Under the pieces are notes generated by a model. It made no database searches. It was not told where the DNA came from and saw nothing but the letters and a program-made list of their open reading frames with translations. The translations under genes were made by a program, and so were the position numbers. This document shows, in pieces, positions 28,291 through 37,605 of a stretch of 64,000 nt of DNA. Source of the DNA: Pseudomonas bohemica. Its GTDB lineage: Bacteria > Pseudomonadota > Gammaproteobacteria > Pseudomonadales > Pseudomonadaceae. Positions within the stretch are counted from its first letter, which is position 1. Every line of letters starts with the position of its first letter. The DNA is taken from NCBI RefSeq assembly GCF_002934685.1, contig NZ_NKHL01000109.1, positions 85,955 through 149,954 of the forward strand. The letters run 5' to 3'.

Positions 28291-28521
28291 TCAGGTGCGT
28301 TTCCACTGAACCTGAGTCACGCCCAGCCCCTCGGCATAAAGCATGGCCAGACGCACAGGACCTGCCGCGACACTCCCATCCAGATTCCCCACGCCAGCGT
28401 GCAATGTCGCAAAATGCAGCGCCTCGCTTTCACACAGATGATTTGCATGGTGGCAAAAGTGCCGGGGTTCGCCTCGGAAACGGTAATGAATTTCAAAATC
28501 CCTGGAATCATTCATCGTCAT
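28291..28521 (-). CDS. Small protein, DUF6555-like, 76 aa
   Basis: One short domain beginning FEIHYRFRGEPRHFCHHA and ending YAEGLGVTQVQWKRT; the pattern of an F-I-Y-R-F-G-E-P start and a G-V-T-V-W end matches a family of 70-80-residue Pseudomonas proteins I recall as DUF6555. Cys and His residues cluster at 25-32 (HFCHHANHLCE). The start at ATG 28521 has AGCAGG upstream; a second ATG at 28515 is possible. Confidence 0.55.
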   Translation of the reverse strand: MTMNDSRDFEIHYRFRGEPRHFCHHANHLCESEALHFATLHAGVGNLDGSVAAGPVRLAMLYAEGLGVTQVQWKRT

Positions 28522-28995
28522 TGGCCTGCTGGCGTGATGCACGCCGGTCTGAAATTTGAGTACTTCCTTATGTACCTGACAGAGTGACCGCCCGATGCAT
28601 CGGCGGTGCTGTCACTTCATTTCGAGATCGATACAGGCTGGTCAGTCCTTGCTGGCCCTGGATCGTAATGCGGGTTCTCTGCCTGAGATGATGGGTAGCC
28701 GGCGGTGATCGCTATGGGCTACCGACAGCCAGAGAATTGCACTGTTTTATGGCCTTTTGAAGCCTCTGCCGATAAGCGGCCATGTGCCACATCTGTTTAG
28801 AGGGTTCTCCTCCTGCGAAGCGGTGTACTGGGCTTGACTGCCCGTCTTTTGGAAGGATGACGCAATATCTTAAATCCCTTGGATGCCCCCTCTGCGACTC
28901 AAGCGCGTCAGGCAGAAAAAAGGCAATTTGATGGCCCGCAAAGGTAATAATTTCTGAAAAAATCCTTTTCTTTCAAATAATTCCGGGACAGGCGT
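28522..28995. other. Non-coding gap, nothing recognised
   Basis: No open frame of convincing composition and no clear terminator or repeat. The part nearest 28996 is AT-rich (TTTCTTTCAAATAATTCCGGGACAGG) and presumably holds the promoter and ribosome site of the exported protein that follows. Confidence 0.4.
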
Positions 28996-29328
28996 ATGCG
29001 AAATATGGGTTTGGGCGTGGCGGCGGTTGTTTTGATGGTGACGGCAATCCCTGCGCAGGCCCGAAACATCAGCAAAAACGATCTGCAAGTCTGCAAGTGG
29101 GGAGCAGCAATGGCAGCTAATGCCCAGCAATCCAAGCTTTCGGGGACGACGTTGTACAGCGCACGCCAAAAACTGCAGGCACGAAAATTTTCTCAGCCGT
29201 GGATGCGCAAGATGGCCATCGGGATCACTGATCAGACCTACAAGAGCCCGTCGCGTCTGAAGCCGGCCGCGATAAAGCAGACTTATTACGACGGCTGCAT
29301 CCAACACGACCTGGCGCGTAATAAGTAG
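28996..29328 (+). CDS. Exported protein of unknown function, 110 aa
   Basis: Signal peptide of about 22 residues (MGLGVAAVVLMVTAIPAQA|RN). The mature part is basic and helical, with two Cys residues (QVCKWG and DGCIQH) that may be joined in the periplasm. No family recognised. A hairpin follows the stop at 29338-29369. Confidence 0.7.
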   Translation: MRNMGLGVAAVVLMVTAIPAQARNISKNDLQVCKWGAAMAANAQQSKLSGTTLYSARQKLQARKFSQPWMRKMAIGITDQTYKSPSRLKPAAIKQTYYDGCIQHDLARNK

Positions 29329-29337
29329 AAGGGCCTC

Positions 29338-29369
29338 CGGGAATACGCCTGGCGTTCAGGCGCATTCCG
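29338..29369. terminator. Hairpin between convergent genes
   Basis: CGGGAAT/ATTCCG flank an inner CGCCTG/CAGGCG stem, with TATTTT close by. It separates the exported protein gene from the convergent nuclease-like gene. Confidence 0.55.
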
Positions 29370-29387
29370 AGGATATTTTCGCATACC

Positions 29388-30452
29388 TCAGCGGCAGTTT
29401 CCTGCCAAGTGATAGTGCTGTGCTTCGGCCGCCGCAGCGGTATCGAATTCGACTCGATTCTTTTCCGCAACTGCGTTGTACGACGGGCAGCCCGGGCGAT
29501 GGTAGACCATGGTTTTTTTATTGCCACGAATCGCTACGGTCAGGTTATCTGCCTTCGCCGAAGGCGCCGTCGCTGGCTTCATCGGATTGGGCTGGATAGT
29601 TTTTGCGGGAACCGTCGTCGCAACAGAACCGCCAGCACCAAAGCTGGCACTGAGAAAGATCGGCGCATGGTCCGACACGCTGTCACGACCTTGCGCGTGG
29701 GTTACGCCCAGGTATTTTGGATAGTTGAATACCTGGACGTTATTGACCTTTATCGTCGAGTTCTTGCTGACGAAGATGTTGTCGTAGAGGTTGGCAAACT
29801 TGCCATCGGTGCTCGACAGCGTGCTGGCTCCGTTGAGCACTAACGGCTTGGCGCTGGCGTCCAGATTGCCCCAGGCCGGCGAATTCGGCGGTGTATTGAA
29901 GTCGCCCATCAGCATGATCTGATTATTGCCCGGGTATGTGTCTTTCAGCCACGTCCAGTAACTGGACAGCGCTGTGATTTCCGAAGCGCGGTCCGCGTGA
30001 CTTTTGCCGTACAGGATGTGCACCGTGGCAACGACAAAAGTGCTGCCATTCCTGAGTGACTTGAAGCGGGCAGAGTACGGTTCGCGTTCGAAAGTGTCGC
30101 CGCGATCCAGATAAGTGACGGCGCCGTCTTCGTAGGCCACGACATCATCACGCCAAACGAAACCGTACATTTCCTTGTAGGACGACCGACCTACAGCATG
30201 GGACGCCATTGCGCTCCAGTGTTTGCCGGTCTGCCGAGTCAGCTCCTTGGCCAGCGCTTGCAGGGCGTCTTCGTTCATGAGTTCTTGCACGGCGAGAAAG
30301 TCGACCTTCTGCGCGACTTTGGCAATGCCCTGAAAATCCTTGTTCGGTCGCACGCTCAGGTGCTCCAGATTCCAGGTACCGATATTGACGTCAGCGGATG
30401 CGTGTTGCAGGAAAGACAGAGCCAACAGGCATGAAACGAAAAATCTAAGCAT
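29388..30452 (-). CDS. Secreted endonuclease/exonuclease/phosphatase-family protein with C-terminal Ada-like module, 354 aa
   Basis: Signal peptide of about 20 residues (LALSFLQHASA), then the DNase-I-like fold: NIGTWNLEHL, the catalytic Glu in AVQELMNE, His in ATVHILYGK, MLMGDFNTPP and the last His in DSVSDHAPIFL. All key residues are present. After a Thr/Pro/Ala linker comes a small module, MVYHRPGCPSYN...FDTAAAAEAQHYHLAGNC, of the zinc-binding type seen on secreted nucleases and like the Ada N-domain. It probably degrades DNA or RNA outside the cytoplasm. Start ATG 30452 has GGAA before it; longer frames lack a signal. Confidence 0.85.
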   Translation of the reverse strand: MLRFFVSCLLALSFLQHASADVNIGTWNLEHLSVRPNKDFQGIAKVAQKVDFLAVQELMNEDALQALAKELTRQTGKHWSAMASHAVGRSSYKEMYGFVWRDDVVAYEDGAVTYLDRGDTFEREPYSARFKSLRNGSTFVVATVHILYGKSHADRASEITALSSYWTWLKDTYPGNNQIMLMGDFNTPPNSPAWGNLDASAKPLVLNGASTLSSTDGKFANLYDNIFVSKNSTIKVNNVQVFNYPKYLGVTHAQGRDSVSDHAPIFLSASFGAGGSVATTVPAKTIQPNPMKPATAPSAKADNLTVAIRGNKKTMVYHRPGCPSYNAVAEKNRVEFDTAAAAEAQHYHLAGNCR

Positions 30453-30564
30453 TGAATTCCAACTACGGGCTGATTGAAGCGAAGCGAGATTGCAATGTGT
30501 CTCGCCGGTGTGGCAGGTTTCATGGCCCGGTGACAGCCGGGCGCAGAAACCAGGTGAGGGATAA

Positions 30565-30807
30565 TCAGTCTTCTTTGGGGACAGTCCAGAAAATCTGTAC
30601 CCCGCCATCGTCGCGCCACGCCAGGGTCACGTTGTCGTTCTCGGCGATTTCCTCGAGCAACTGACTCCAGTCATCCTCCAGCTCATCCACGAGGCGGAAA
30701 ATCAGCGCAGAGCGGGATTTTTGCGCGGTCGGAGAGTTAATGACTTTTTGAATGCGCGTGGCCAGGTGTTCATACGAAGCGGGGGCTGTAGCGGCGTTGG
30801 TAGGCAC
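30565..30807 (-). CDS. DUF1654-like small protein, LexA-controlled, 80 aa
   Basis: Cytoplasmic protein: SYEHLATRIQKVINSPTAQ, LVDELEDDWSQLLEEIAEND and a terminal IFWTVPKED, a pattern I recall as DUF1654, restricted to Pseudomonas and its phages. I take GTG 30807 as the start: AAGGGA lies 8 nt before it, and the prophage paralogue at 63194 begins at the equivalent residue. An ATG at 30840 is covered by the LexA box and is less likely. Function unknown; the operator places it in the SOS response. Confidence 0.75.
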   Translation of the reverse strand: MPTNAATAPASYEHLATRIQKVINSPTAQKSRSALIFRLVDELEDDWSQLLEEIAENDNVTLAWRDDGGVQIFWTVPKED

Positions 30808-30828
30808 GAAAGTGATCCCTTGTTTTTG

Positions 30829-30844
30829 CTGTATGTGCATACAG
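30829..30844. promoter_or_regulatory. LexA box
   Basis: CTGTATGTGCATACAG, a perfect palindromic CTG-N10-CAG site. It lies 21 nt upstream of the GTG start of the DUF1654-like gene. Confidence 0.8.
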
Positions 30845-31014
30845 TATTTGAGTGTGGGATGTTTCGCAATACTGGGAAGGGCGGATCTACGGCGGGGCTC
30901 AAGTCGTTGACTGTTCCGACTCGTCTTGGCGCAACGAACCAAAATGAATTACGTCGATCTGATTCAACTGTTGGCGAATCAGTTCGCGACGATCGAAAAA
31001 ATAGAGGAATAGCC

Positions 31015-31239
31015 ATGAATATCAGAGGGTTGGGGCTCGGCGTCACTTTGGCGTGTTGCGTAATGCTGGCCGGATGCTCGACAGCGACGGTGGTTACCCT
31101 GCAAAACGGTACGCAATACCTCACCAAGGATGCGCCAAAAACCAAAAGCAAGGATGGATTTTATGAGTTCGAGGACATTTCGGGTAAAACCATAAGGGTG
31201 CGCGCTGACGAAGTTGCGACGGTTAAGAAGGAGGATTGA
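31015..31239 (+). CDS. YgdI/YgdR-family lipoprotein, 74 aa
   Basis: Signal peptide with lipobox MLAGC (Cys at about 21), then a single small beta-barrel domain: VVTLQNGTQYLTKDAPKTKS, GFYEFEDISGKTIRVRADEV. This is the DUF903 fold of YgdI/YgdR. ATG 31015 follows AGAGGAA. Anchored to a membrane; function unknown. Confidence 0.85.
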   Translation: MNIRGLGLGVTLACCVMLAGCSTATVVTLQNGTQYLTKDAPKTKSKDGFYEFEDISGKTIRVRADEVATVKKED

Positions 31240-31525
31240 AGAGGGACCTCTACGACCGGGTTCATCATTCTTACTCTACAGCCTGTCGTTTTAGCTTCAC
31301 CGCCTGACTACGCGTGATGTCATACAGCTGGCATCTTAGCGCAGCCCGGCGGTGACATTGCATTGAAGACAGATTTAAGTGCCTGCTGGCGCACATCTCG
31401 GCGCTCAGGCCTGGAGAAGATCGGCAGTTCCGATCAGTCAATTGGCTGTAGGGCAATTCTGAAGCAGTCAGTTACGCATTCAGGGTTGTTGACAAAAGTC
31501 TCTGCGATTCTCATAGTTTCGCTCA

Positions 31526-31578
31526 CGCAAACGTTTGCGATTCGCCTGGTTAATCGCCTAAGGTCGCAAACGGTGCCG
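31526..31578. promoter_or_regulatory. RbsR operator region before rbsB
   Basis: CGCAAACGTTTGCG at 31526-31539 is a perfect 14-bp LacI-family palindrome. A weaker copy, CGCAAACGGTGCCG, follows at 31565-31578. They lie in a 369-nt gap (31240-31608) with no gene, 30-80 nt before the rbsB ATG, and are the natural target of the RbsR encoded in the same operon. Confidence 0.75.
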
Positions 31579-31608
31579 ATAAAATAATCATAATGTCGGA
31601 GTGATTAC

Positions 31609-32568
31609 ATGAAGCTGCCATTCGCTGCACGCTTTCTTGCTGTTGCCATGCTCACCGCCAGTGCGGTAACGCTGCCTCTTTCTTCTGCCTACGCTGACGA
31701 CGCGAAAAAACCTACCGTCGCTTTGGTGATGAAGTCCCTGGCCAACGAATTCTTCCTGACCATGGAAGACGGCGCCAAGCAATACCAGAAAGAACATTCC
31801 ACTGACTTCGATTTGATCTCCAACGGTATCAAGAACGAGTCCGATACTGCCGCGCAGATCGATATCGTCAACCAGATGATCGTGAAAAAGGTCGATGCGC
31901 TGGTCATCGCACCTGCCGACTCGAAAGCGTTGGCCTCGGTGATCAAGAAGGCCATGGATGCCGGTATCAAGGTCGTGAACATCGACAACCAGCTTGATGC
32001 CGACGTGCTCAAGAGCAAGGGCATGGAAGTGCCTTTCGTAGGTCCGAACAATCGCAAGGGCGCCAAGCTGGTGGGTGATTATCTGGCCAAGCAACTGACT
32101 GCCGGTGATCAGGTCGGGATTATCGAAGGAGTGCCAACCACCACCAACGCACAGCAACGCACGGCCGGCTTCAAGGATGCGATGGACGCTGCACAGATGA
32201 AGATTGTCTCCACCCAATCGGGTAACTGGGAAATCGACAAGGGCAACGCTGTTGCGTCGGCCATGCTCAACGAGTACCCGAACCTGAAAGCGCTGCTGGC
32301 CGGTAACGACAGCATGGCACTGGGCGCGGTCTCGGCCGTACGCGCCGCAGGCAAGGCGGGCAAGGTGCAAGTCGTGGGTTATGACAACATCAACGCCATC
32401 AAGCCGATGCTCAAGGATGGTCGCGTCCTGGCGACCGCTGACCAGTTCGCTGCCCGTCAGGCCGTGTTCGGCATCGATACCGCGCTGAAGATGATCAAAG
32501 GCGAGAAGCTCGACATCAAGGATGGCGTGATCGAGACCCCGGTCGAGCTGATCACCAAGCCGCAATAA
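31609..32568 (+). CDS. rbsB: D-ribose ABC transporter, periplasmic binding protein, 319 aa
   Basis: Signal peptide ending SSAYA|DDAKK at about residue 29, then a type-I periplasmic sugar-binding fold: VALVMKSLANEFFLTMEDG, KVVNIDNQL, GIIEGVPTTTNAQQRTAGF, LLAGNDSMALGAVSA. First gene of the ribose operon and the best translated one, as a hairpin follows it before rbsA. Confidence 0.95.
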   Translation: MKLPFAARFLAVAMLTASAVTLPLSSAYADDAKKPTVALVMKSLANEFFLTMEDGAKQYQKEHSTDFDLISNGIKNESDTAAQIDIVNQMIVKKVDALVIAPADSKALASVIKKAMDAGIKVVNIDNQLDADVLKSKGMEVPFVGPNNRKGAKLVGDYLAKQLTAGDQVGIIEGVPTTTNAQQRTAGFKDAMDAAQMKIVSTQSGNWEIDKGNAVASAMLNEYPNLKALLAGNDSMALGAVSAVRAAGKAGKVQVVGYDNINAIKPMLKDGRVLATADQFAARQAVFGIDTALKMIKGEKLDIKDGVIETPVELITKPQ

Positions 32569-32597
32569 GCCTGACCCTTCAAACACCCGTAAATACC

Positions 32598-32620
32598 GCC
32601 GGCCCGCATTCCGGGCTGGC
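32598..32620 (+). promoter_or_regulatory. Intercistronic hairpin rbsB-rbsA
   Basis: GCCGGCCCG and CGGGCTGGC pair over 9 bp (one G.U) around CATTC, with no T-run. Such hairpins protect the upstream mRNA and give more binding protein than ATPase. Confidence 0.5.
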
Positions 32621-32634
32621 GTGTGGAGAGCGTT

Positions 32635-34185
32635 ATGTCAGCGTCTGCTCAGGCCGCTGTTCTATCTGTCAGTGGTATCGGCAAAACCTACGCCCAACCT
32701 GTTCTCGGTGACATTGATCTGACGCTGATGCGCGGTGAAGTGTTGGCGCTGACCGGAGAGAACGGCGCAGGTAAAAGTACCCTGTCAAAAATCATCGGCG
32801 GACTGGTGACACCCACCACCGGCCAGATGCAGTTTCAAGGGCAGTCTTACACTCCAGCGAGTCGAACCCAGGCTGAAAAGCTTGGCGTGCGCATGGTCAT
32901 GCAAGAACTCAATCTGCTGCCGACCCTGTCGGTCGCCGAAAACCTGTTCCTCGACAACTTGCCCAGCCGGGCCGGTTTCATCACTCGCAAGAAGCTGCGC
33001 GAAGATTCCATCAAGGCCATGGCTCAGGTAGGGCTGGAAGCCATTGACCCCGACACCCTTGTCGGTGAGCTGGGTATAGGCCACCAGCAAATGGTCGAGA
33101 TCGCCCGCAACCTGATCGGCGATTGCCACGTGCTGATTCTCGATGAGCCGACGGCCATGCTGACGGCTCGTGAAGTGGAGATGCTGTTCGAGCAGATTAC
33201 CCGTCTGCAGGATCGTGGCGTATCCATCATTTATATCTCCCATCGTCTGGAAGAACTGGCCCGCGTCGCGCAACGCATTGCCGTGCTGCGTGATGGCAAG
33301 CTGGTGTGTGTCGATGCGATGGCCAATTACAACAGCGAGCAACTGGTGACCCTGATGGTGGGTCGCGAGCTGGGGGAGCACATTGATCTTGGCGAGCGCC
33401 GGATTGGTGACGTCGCGTTGTCGGTGAAAGGGTTGAGTCGCTCCGACAAGGTCCGTGAGGTGTCCTTTGACGTACGTGCCGGCGAGATCTTCGGCATTTC
33501 CGGTCTGATCGGCGCCGGTCGCACTGAATTGCTGCGCCTGATCTACGGTGCCGACGCTGCCGACCACGGTACGATTTCGGTCGGCCAGCCGTTACAGAGG
33601 GTTCGCATCGGCTCGCCGGTGGATGCAGTCGGTCACGGTATCGCCCTGATCACCGAAGATCGCAAGGGCGAGGGCCTCCTGCTGTCGCAGTCGATCAGCG
33701 CCAACATTGCTCTCGGCAATATGGAAGCGATCTCCAATGCTGGCGTGGTCAATGGCACTGCCGAAATGTCGCTGGCCAGGCGTCAGGTGGATGCCATGCG
33801 GATTCGCAGTTCCAGCCCGACGCAATTGGTGTCTGAGCTGTCTGGCGGCAACCAGCAGAAGGTCGTCATCGGGCGCTGGCTGGAGCGCGGCTGTCAGGTG
33901 ATGCTGTTCGACGAACCAACCCGTGGCATCGACGTCGGCGCCAAATTCGATATCTATGCGCTACTGGGCGAATTGACCCGCCAGGGCCGGGCGCTGGTGG
34001 TGGTGTCCAGTGATCTGCGCGAACTGATGCTGATCTGTGATCGCATTGGCGTGCTCTCTGCCGGGCGCCTGATCGACACCTTCGAACGTGACAGCTGGAC
34101 GCAGGACGAATTGCTTGCCGCCGCCTTCGCGGGCTATCAAAAACGTGATGCGCTGCTCTCCGAAGCGGCGCCCAGGAACGACTGA
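32635..34185 (+). CDS. rbsA: D-ribose ABC transporter ATPase, 516 aa
   Basis: Double ABC protein. The N half has Walker A GENGAGKST, signature LGIGHQQMVEIAR region and Walker B LILDEPTA; the C half has a degenerate Walker A (GLIGAGRTE) and signature LSGGNQQKV, the usual RbsA asymmetry. The ATG at 32635 follows TGGAGAG; the GTG at 32623 in frame is less likely. Its stop overlaps the rbsC start (TGATG). Confidence 0.95.
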   Translation: MSASAQAAVLSVSGIGKTYAQPVLGDIDLTLMRGEVLALTGENGAGKSTLSKIIGGLVTPTTGQMQFQGQSYTPASRTQAEKLGVRMVMQELNLLPTLSVAENLFLDNLPSRAGFITRKKLREDSIKAMAQVGLEAIDPDTLVGELGIGHQQMVEIARNLIGDCHVLILDEPTAMLTAREVEMLFEQITRLQDRGVSIIYISHRLEELARVAQRIAVLRDGKLVCVDAMANYNSEQLVTLMVGRELGEHIDLGERRIGDVALSVKGLSRSDKVREVSFDVRAGEIFGISGLIGAGRTELLRLIYGADAADHGTISVGQPLQRVRIGSPVDAVGHGIALITEDRKGEGLLLSQSISANIALGNMEAISNAGVVNGTAEMSLARRQVDAMRIRSSSPTQLVSELSGGNQQKVVIGRWLERGCQVMLFDEPTRGIDVGAKFDIYALLGELTRQGRALVVVSSDLRELMLICDRIGVLSAGRLIDTFERDSWTQDELLAAAFAGYQKRDALLSEAAPRND

Positions 34186-35180
34186 TGAAAACCTCGACTA
34201 CTCCTGTCGCGCTGCCGTCCCCTGGCAAGCGCAGCGGCAATTACTTCGGCCTCGGGACCTACCTGGGCCTGGCAGGCGCCTTACTGGCGATGATCGTGCT
34301 GTTTTCGCTGCTCAGCGATCACTTCCTGTCCTATGAAACCTTCAGCACCCTGGCCAACCAGATCCCGGACCTGATGGTGCTGGCGGTGGGCATGACCTTC
34401 ATTCTGATCATCGGCGGCATCGATCTGTCGGTGGGTTCGGTACTGGCGCTGGCGGCTTCTGCGGTCAGTGTCGCCATGCTCGGTTGGGGCTGGGGCGTGC
34501 TGCCCTCGGCGTTGCTGGGCATGGCCTGTGCCACCGCTGCAGGCACATTGACCGGTTCGATCACGGTGGCCTGGCGCATTCCTTCATTCATCGTTTCGCT
34601 GGGTGTGCTGGAGATGGCGCGCGGCGTGGCCTATCAACTGACCGATTCGCGGACGGCATACATCGGCGATTCCTACGCCTGGCTGTCCAACCCGTTTGCC
34701 TTTGGCATCTCGCCTTCGTTCGTCATTGCGCTGATCGTGATCTTCGCCGCACAAGCAGTGCTCACCCGTACCGTGTTTGGCCGTTACCTGATCGGCATCG
34801 GCACTAATGAAGAGGCCGTGCGTCTGGCCGGGGTCAATCCGAAGCCCTACAAGATCCTGGTGTTTTCTCTGATGGGGTTGCTGGCAGGCGTTGCTGCGCT
34901 GTTCCAGATTTCGCGCCTCGAAGCGGCAGACCCTAACGCAGGCTCGGGCCTTGAACTGCAGGTCATCGCAGCCGTCGTGATCGGCGGCACCAGCCTGATG
35001 GGCGGCCGTGGTTCGGTGATCAGTACCTTTTTCGGTGTCCTGATCATTTCCGTTCTGGCCGCCGGCCTTGCGCAGATTGGCGCTACGGAACCGACCAAAC
35101 GCATCATCACTGGCGCGGTGATCGTCGTGGCGGTGGTGCTCGACACCTATCGCAGCAATCGCGCACGGCGGCGCGGCTAA
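34185..35180 (+). CDS. rbsC: D-ribose ABC transporter permease, 331 aa
   Basis: Membrane permease with about ten hydrophobic segments and the family wording GGIDLSVGSVLALAA and GGRGSVISTFFGVLI. Translation is coupled to rbsA by a one-base overlap. Confidence 0.95.
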   Translation: MKTSTTPVALPSPGKRSGNYFGLGTYLGLAGALLAMIVLFSLLSDHFLSYETFSTLANQIPDLMVLAVGMTFILIIGGIDLSVGSVLALAASAVSVAMLGWGWGVLPSALLGMACATAAGTLTGSITVAWRIPSFIVSLGVLEMARGVAYQLTDSRTAYIGDSYAWLSNPFAFGISPSFVIALIVIFAAQAVLTRTVFGRYLIGIGTNEEAVRLAGVNPKPYKILVFSLMGLLAGVAALFQISRLEAADPNAGSGLELQVIAAVVIGGTSLMGGRGSVISTFFGVLIISVLAAGLAQIGATEPTKRIITGAVIVVAVVLDTYRSNRARRRG

Positions 35181-35181
35181 G

Positions 35182-36204
35182 ATGGCGACCATAAAAGACG
35201 TGGCTGCGATAGCAGGTATTTCCTACACCACCGTGTCCCACGTTCTGAATAGAACTCGGCCTGTGAGTGACGAAGTGCGCAAAAAAGTCGAGGCCGCGAT
35301 TGCGCAGCTCGATTACGTGCCCAGCGCAGTGGCGCGCTCGCTGAAGGCCAAGTCGACCGCGACCATCGGCCTGTTGATTCCTAACGGCATCAACCCTTAT
35401 TTCGCCGAGCTGGCCAGGGGCATCGAGGACTACTGCGAGCGCAACGGTTTCTGCGTGATCCTCTGCAACTCCGACGACAATCTTGAAAAGCAACGCAATT
35501 ACCTGCGGGTTTTGCTGGAAAAACGCGTGGATGGTCTGATCGTGTCGTCAGTGGGCGGAGGCGACAGTCTGGTGGACAGTTTGTCGGCCGTGCGCACGCC
35601 GATGGTGATCGTAGACCGCGATCTGGAAAACATCAGCGCCGATCTGGTGCGTATCGACCACGAGCTGGGCGCTTATCTGGCTACGTCACATTTGCTGGAA
35701 CTGGGCCATCGCCATATCGCCTGTATCTGCGGACCGGCCCAGACCAGCGTTGCGCGCATGCGCCTGGCCGGTTATCGCCGAGCGATGCAGCAAGCGGCCA
35801 TCAACGTCCCTGACACCTGGATATTAGAAAGCGATTTCACAGGTCCCAGCGGTCATCAGGCGGCGGGCAAGCTGCTGGACGGTGACCGCCCGACCGCGAT
35901 TTTCGCTGCCAACGACATGGTCGGCATCGGTGTGTTGCGAGCCGCTGCGGAGCGTAACGTGCGTGTGCCGACCGATCTTTCGGTGATCGGCTTTGACGAT
36001 ATCCAAATGAGCCAGTATGTGTATCCGGCGCTGACCACGGTCGGGCAATCGATTCTGCAATTGGGAGAGCGTGCGGCAGAAGTGTTACTGCGGCGGATTT
36101 CGACCCGTGGCGACAGCCCGGTGCAGCAGTTGATCGTCGCGCCGAGTATCGTGTTGCGTGAATCCACGGCGCCGCCAACCAATGCGTTCAACGAGTTTCG
36201 CTGA
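35182..36204 (+). CDS. rbsR: LacI-family ribose operon repressor, 340 aa
   Basis: LacI helix-turn-helix at the N-terminus (ATIKDVAAIAGISYTTVSHVLN, residues 2-23) with hinge SAVARSLKAK, then a sugar-binding core like RbsB. One base separates it from rbsC. Being inside the operon it represses its own synthesis, by way of the CGCAAACGTTTGCG site before rbsB; ribose should release it. Confidence 0.93.
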   Translation: MATIKDVAAIAGISYTTVSHVLNRTRPVSDEVRKKVEAAIAQLDYVPSAVARSLKAKSTATIGLLIPNGINPYFAELARGIEDYCERNGFCVILCNSDDNLEKQRNYLRVLLEKRVDGLIVSSVGGGDSLVDSLSAVRTPMVIVDRDLENISADLVRIDHELGAYLATSHLLELGHRHIACICGPAQTSVARMRLAGYRRAMQQAAINVPDTWILESDFTGPSGHQAAGKLLDGDRPTAIFAANDMVGIGVLRAAAERNVRVPTDLSVIGFDDIQMSQYVYPALTTVGQSILQLGERAAEVLLRRISTRGDSPVQQLIVAPSIVLRESTAPPTNAFNEFR

Positions 36205-36243
36205 ACCGGGCCGAGAAGGTCCGGATTGAAGAGTACAGACGTC

Positions 36244-37161
36244 ATGCAAGCAAAAGTAGTGATAGTGGGCAGCCTCAACATGGATCTGGTCACGCGGGCG
36301 CCGCGTTTGCCGCGCGCGGGAGAAACCCTGGCCGGACAATCGTTCGTCACCGTTCCGGGTGGCAAGGGGGCCAATCAGGCCGTCGCTGCAGCACGGCTTG
36401 GCGCGCGCGTGGCCATGATCGGTTGCGTGGGTGAAGACGCATACGGGGAACAATTGCGCGCTGCGCTGCTGGCCGAAGGCATCGATTGCCAGGCCGTGAC
36501 CAGCATTACTGGCGAGTCCACCGGCGTGGCGCTGATCGTCGTCGACGACAGTAGCCAGAACGCAATCGTCATCGTCGCCGGGGGCAATGGCCGCGTCACG
36601 TCGGGAGTGGTGGAACGCTTCGATGAGCTGTTGAGTGGCGCCGACGTGATCATCTGCCAGCTGGAAGTGCCGATGGCCGCCGTCGGTCACGTGCTCAAGC
36701 GTGGTCACGAGCTGGGCAAGACGGTGATCCTCAACCCTGCGCCCGCCAGCGAACCGTTGCCGGCGCAATGGTATGCGTGGATCGATTACCTGATCCCCAA
36801 CGAGAGCGAAGCCAGTGCATTGACTGGTCTGCCGGTCGACAGCGTAGCCACCGCCGATGCTGCCGCCACCGCGCTGCTGGCATCGGGCGTCAGCAAAGTC
36901 ATCGTCACGCTGGGCGAGCATGGGGCGCTGTTCGCAACTCGGGCCCATTCTCAGCATTTCCCTGCGCCCAGGGTGAAACCCATCGATACCACCGCGGCGG
37001 GTGACACCTTCGTCGGTGGCTTCGCGGCGGCTCTGGCTGACGGGAAGTCCGAGTCCGATGCCATACGTTTCGGCCAAGTCGCTGCGGCGCTGTCCGTCAC
37101 ACGTTCCGGCGCTCAGCCTTCCATTCCAACCTTCGATGAAGTTCAGAGCTACCAGCCATGA
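36244..37161 (+). CDS. rbsK: Ribokinase, 305 aa
   Basis: PfkB-family sugar kinase making ribose 5-phosphate. Substrate region [20 protein letters not shown] and [15 protein letters not shown]; catalytic Asp in [22 protein letters not shown] in the middle. ATG 36244 is chosen; a TTG start at 36226 in frame would add six residues. Ends with an ATGA overlap with rbsD. Confidence 0.95.
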   Translation: MQAKVVIVGSLNMDLVTRAPRLPRAGETLAGQSFVTVPGGKGANQAVAAARLGARVAMIGCVGEDAYGEQLRAALLAEGIDCQAVTSITGESTGVALIVVDDSSQNAIVIVAGGNGRVTSGVVERFDELLSGADVIICQLEVPMAAVGHVLKRGHELGKTVILNPAPASEPLPAQWYAWIDYLIPNESEASALTGLPVDSVATADAAATALLASGVSKVIVTLGEHGALFATRAHSQHFPAPRVKPIDTTAAGDTFVGGFAAALADGKSESDAIRFGQVAAALSVTRSGAQPSIPTFDEVQSYQP

Positions 37162-37562
37162 AAAAAACTCCGCTGCTCAATATCGCCTTGTCACGTGTCG
37201 TCGCCTCTCTGGGACATGGCGACGTGCTGATGATCGTCGATGCCGGCATGCCGGTCCCGCAGGGCGTTGAGCTCATTGACCTTGCTGTTACTCACGGTAT
37301 TCCCGACTTCGTCAGTGTGCTCAATACGGTGTTGGCGGAGATGCAGGTCGAAAGCCACGTCATCGCTGATGAAATGCGCGACAAACAGCCTCCGGCCCTG
37401 ACTGTGCTCGAAGAACTCAACGCCGGCGGCCGTCTGGGCGAACAGCGCCTGGTCAGTCATGAGTCCTTGAAGCAATTGAGTCGCAGCGCCCGGGCGATCG
37501 TCCGGACCGGGGAGTGCCAGCCCTACACCAATATCGCCCTGGTCGCGGGCGTAGTCTTCTGA
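37158..37562 (+). CDS. rbsD: D-ribose pyranase, 134 aa
   Basis: Interconverts pyranose and furanose forms of ribose so that ribokinase can act. The active His20 is in [14 protein letters not shown], and the C-terminal [17 protein letters not shown] is diagnostic. ATGA overlap with rbsK. Confidence 0.95.
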   Translation: MKKTPLLNIALSRVVASLGHGDVLMIVDAGMPVPQGVELIDLAVTHGIPDFVSVLNTVLAEMQVESHVIADEMRDKQPPALTVLEELNAGGRLGEQRLVSHESLKQLSRSARAIVRTGECQPYTNIALVAGVVF

Positions 37563-37605
37563 CCCCACGGAACATGTACCACCTCTACGAAACAGGGAGT
37601 TTCCA

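Noticed and set aside
31271..31456. 61-codon minus frame before rbsB
   Set aside because: No ribosome site, Arg/Cys-rich composition; lies in the rbs control region.
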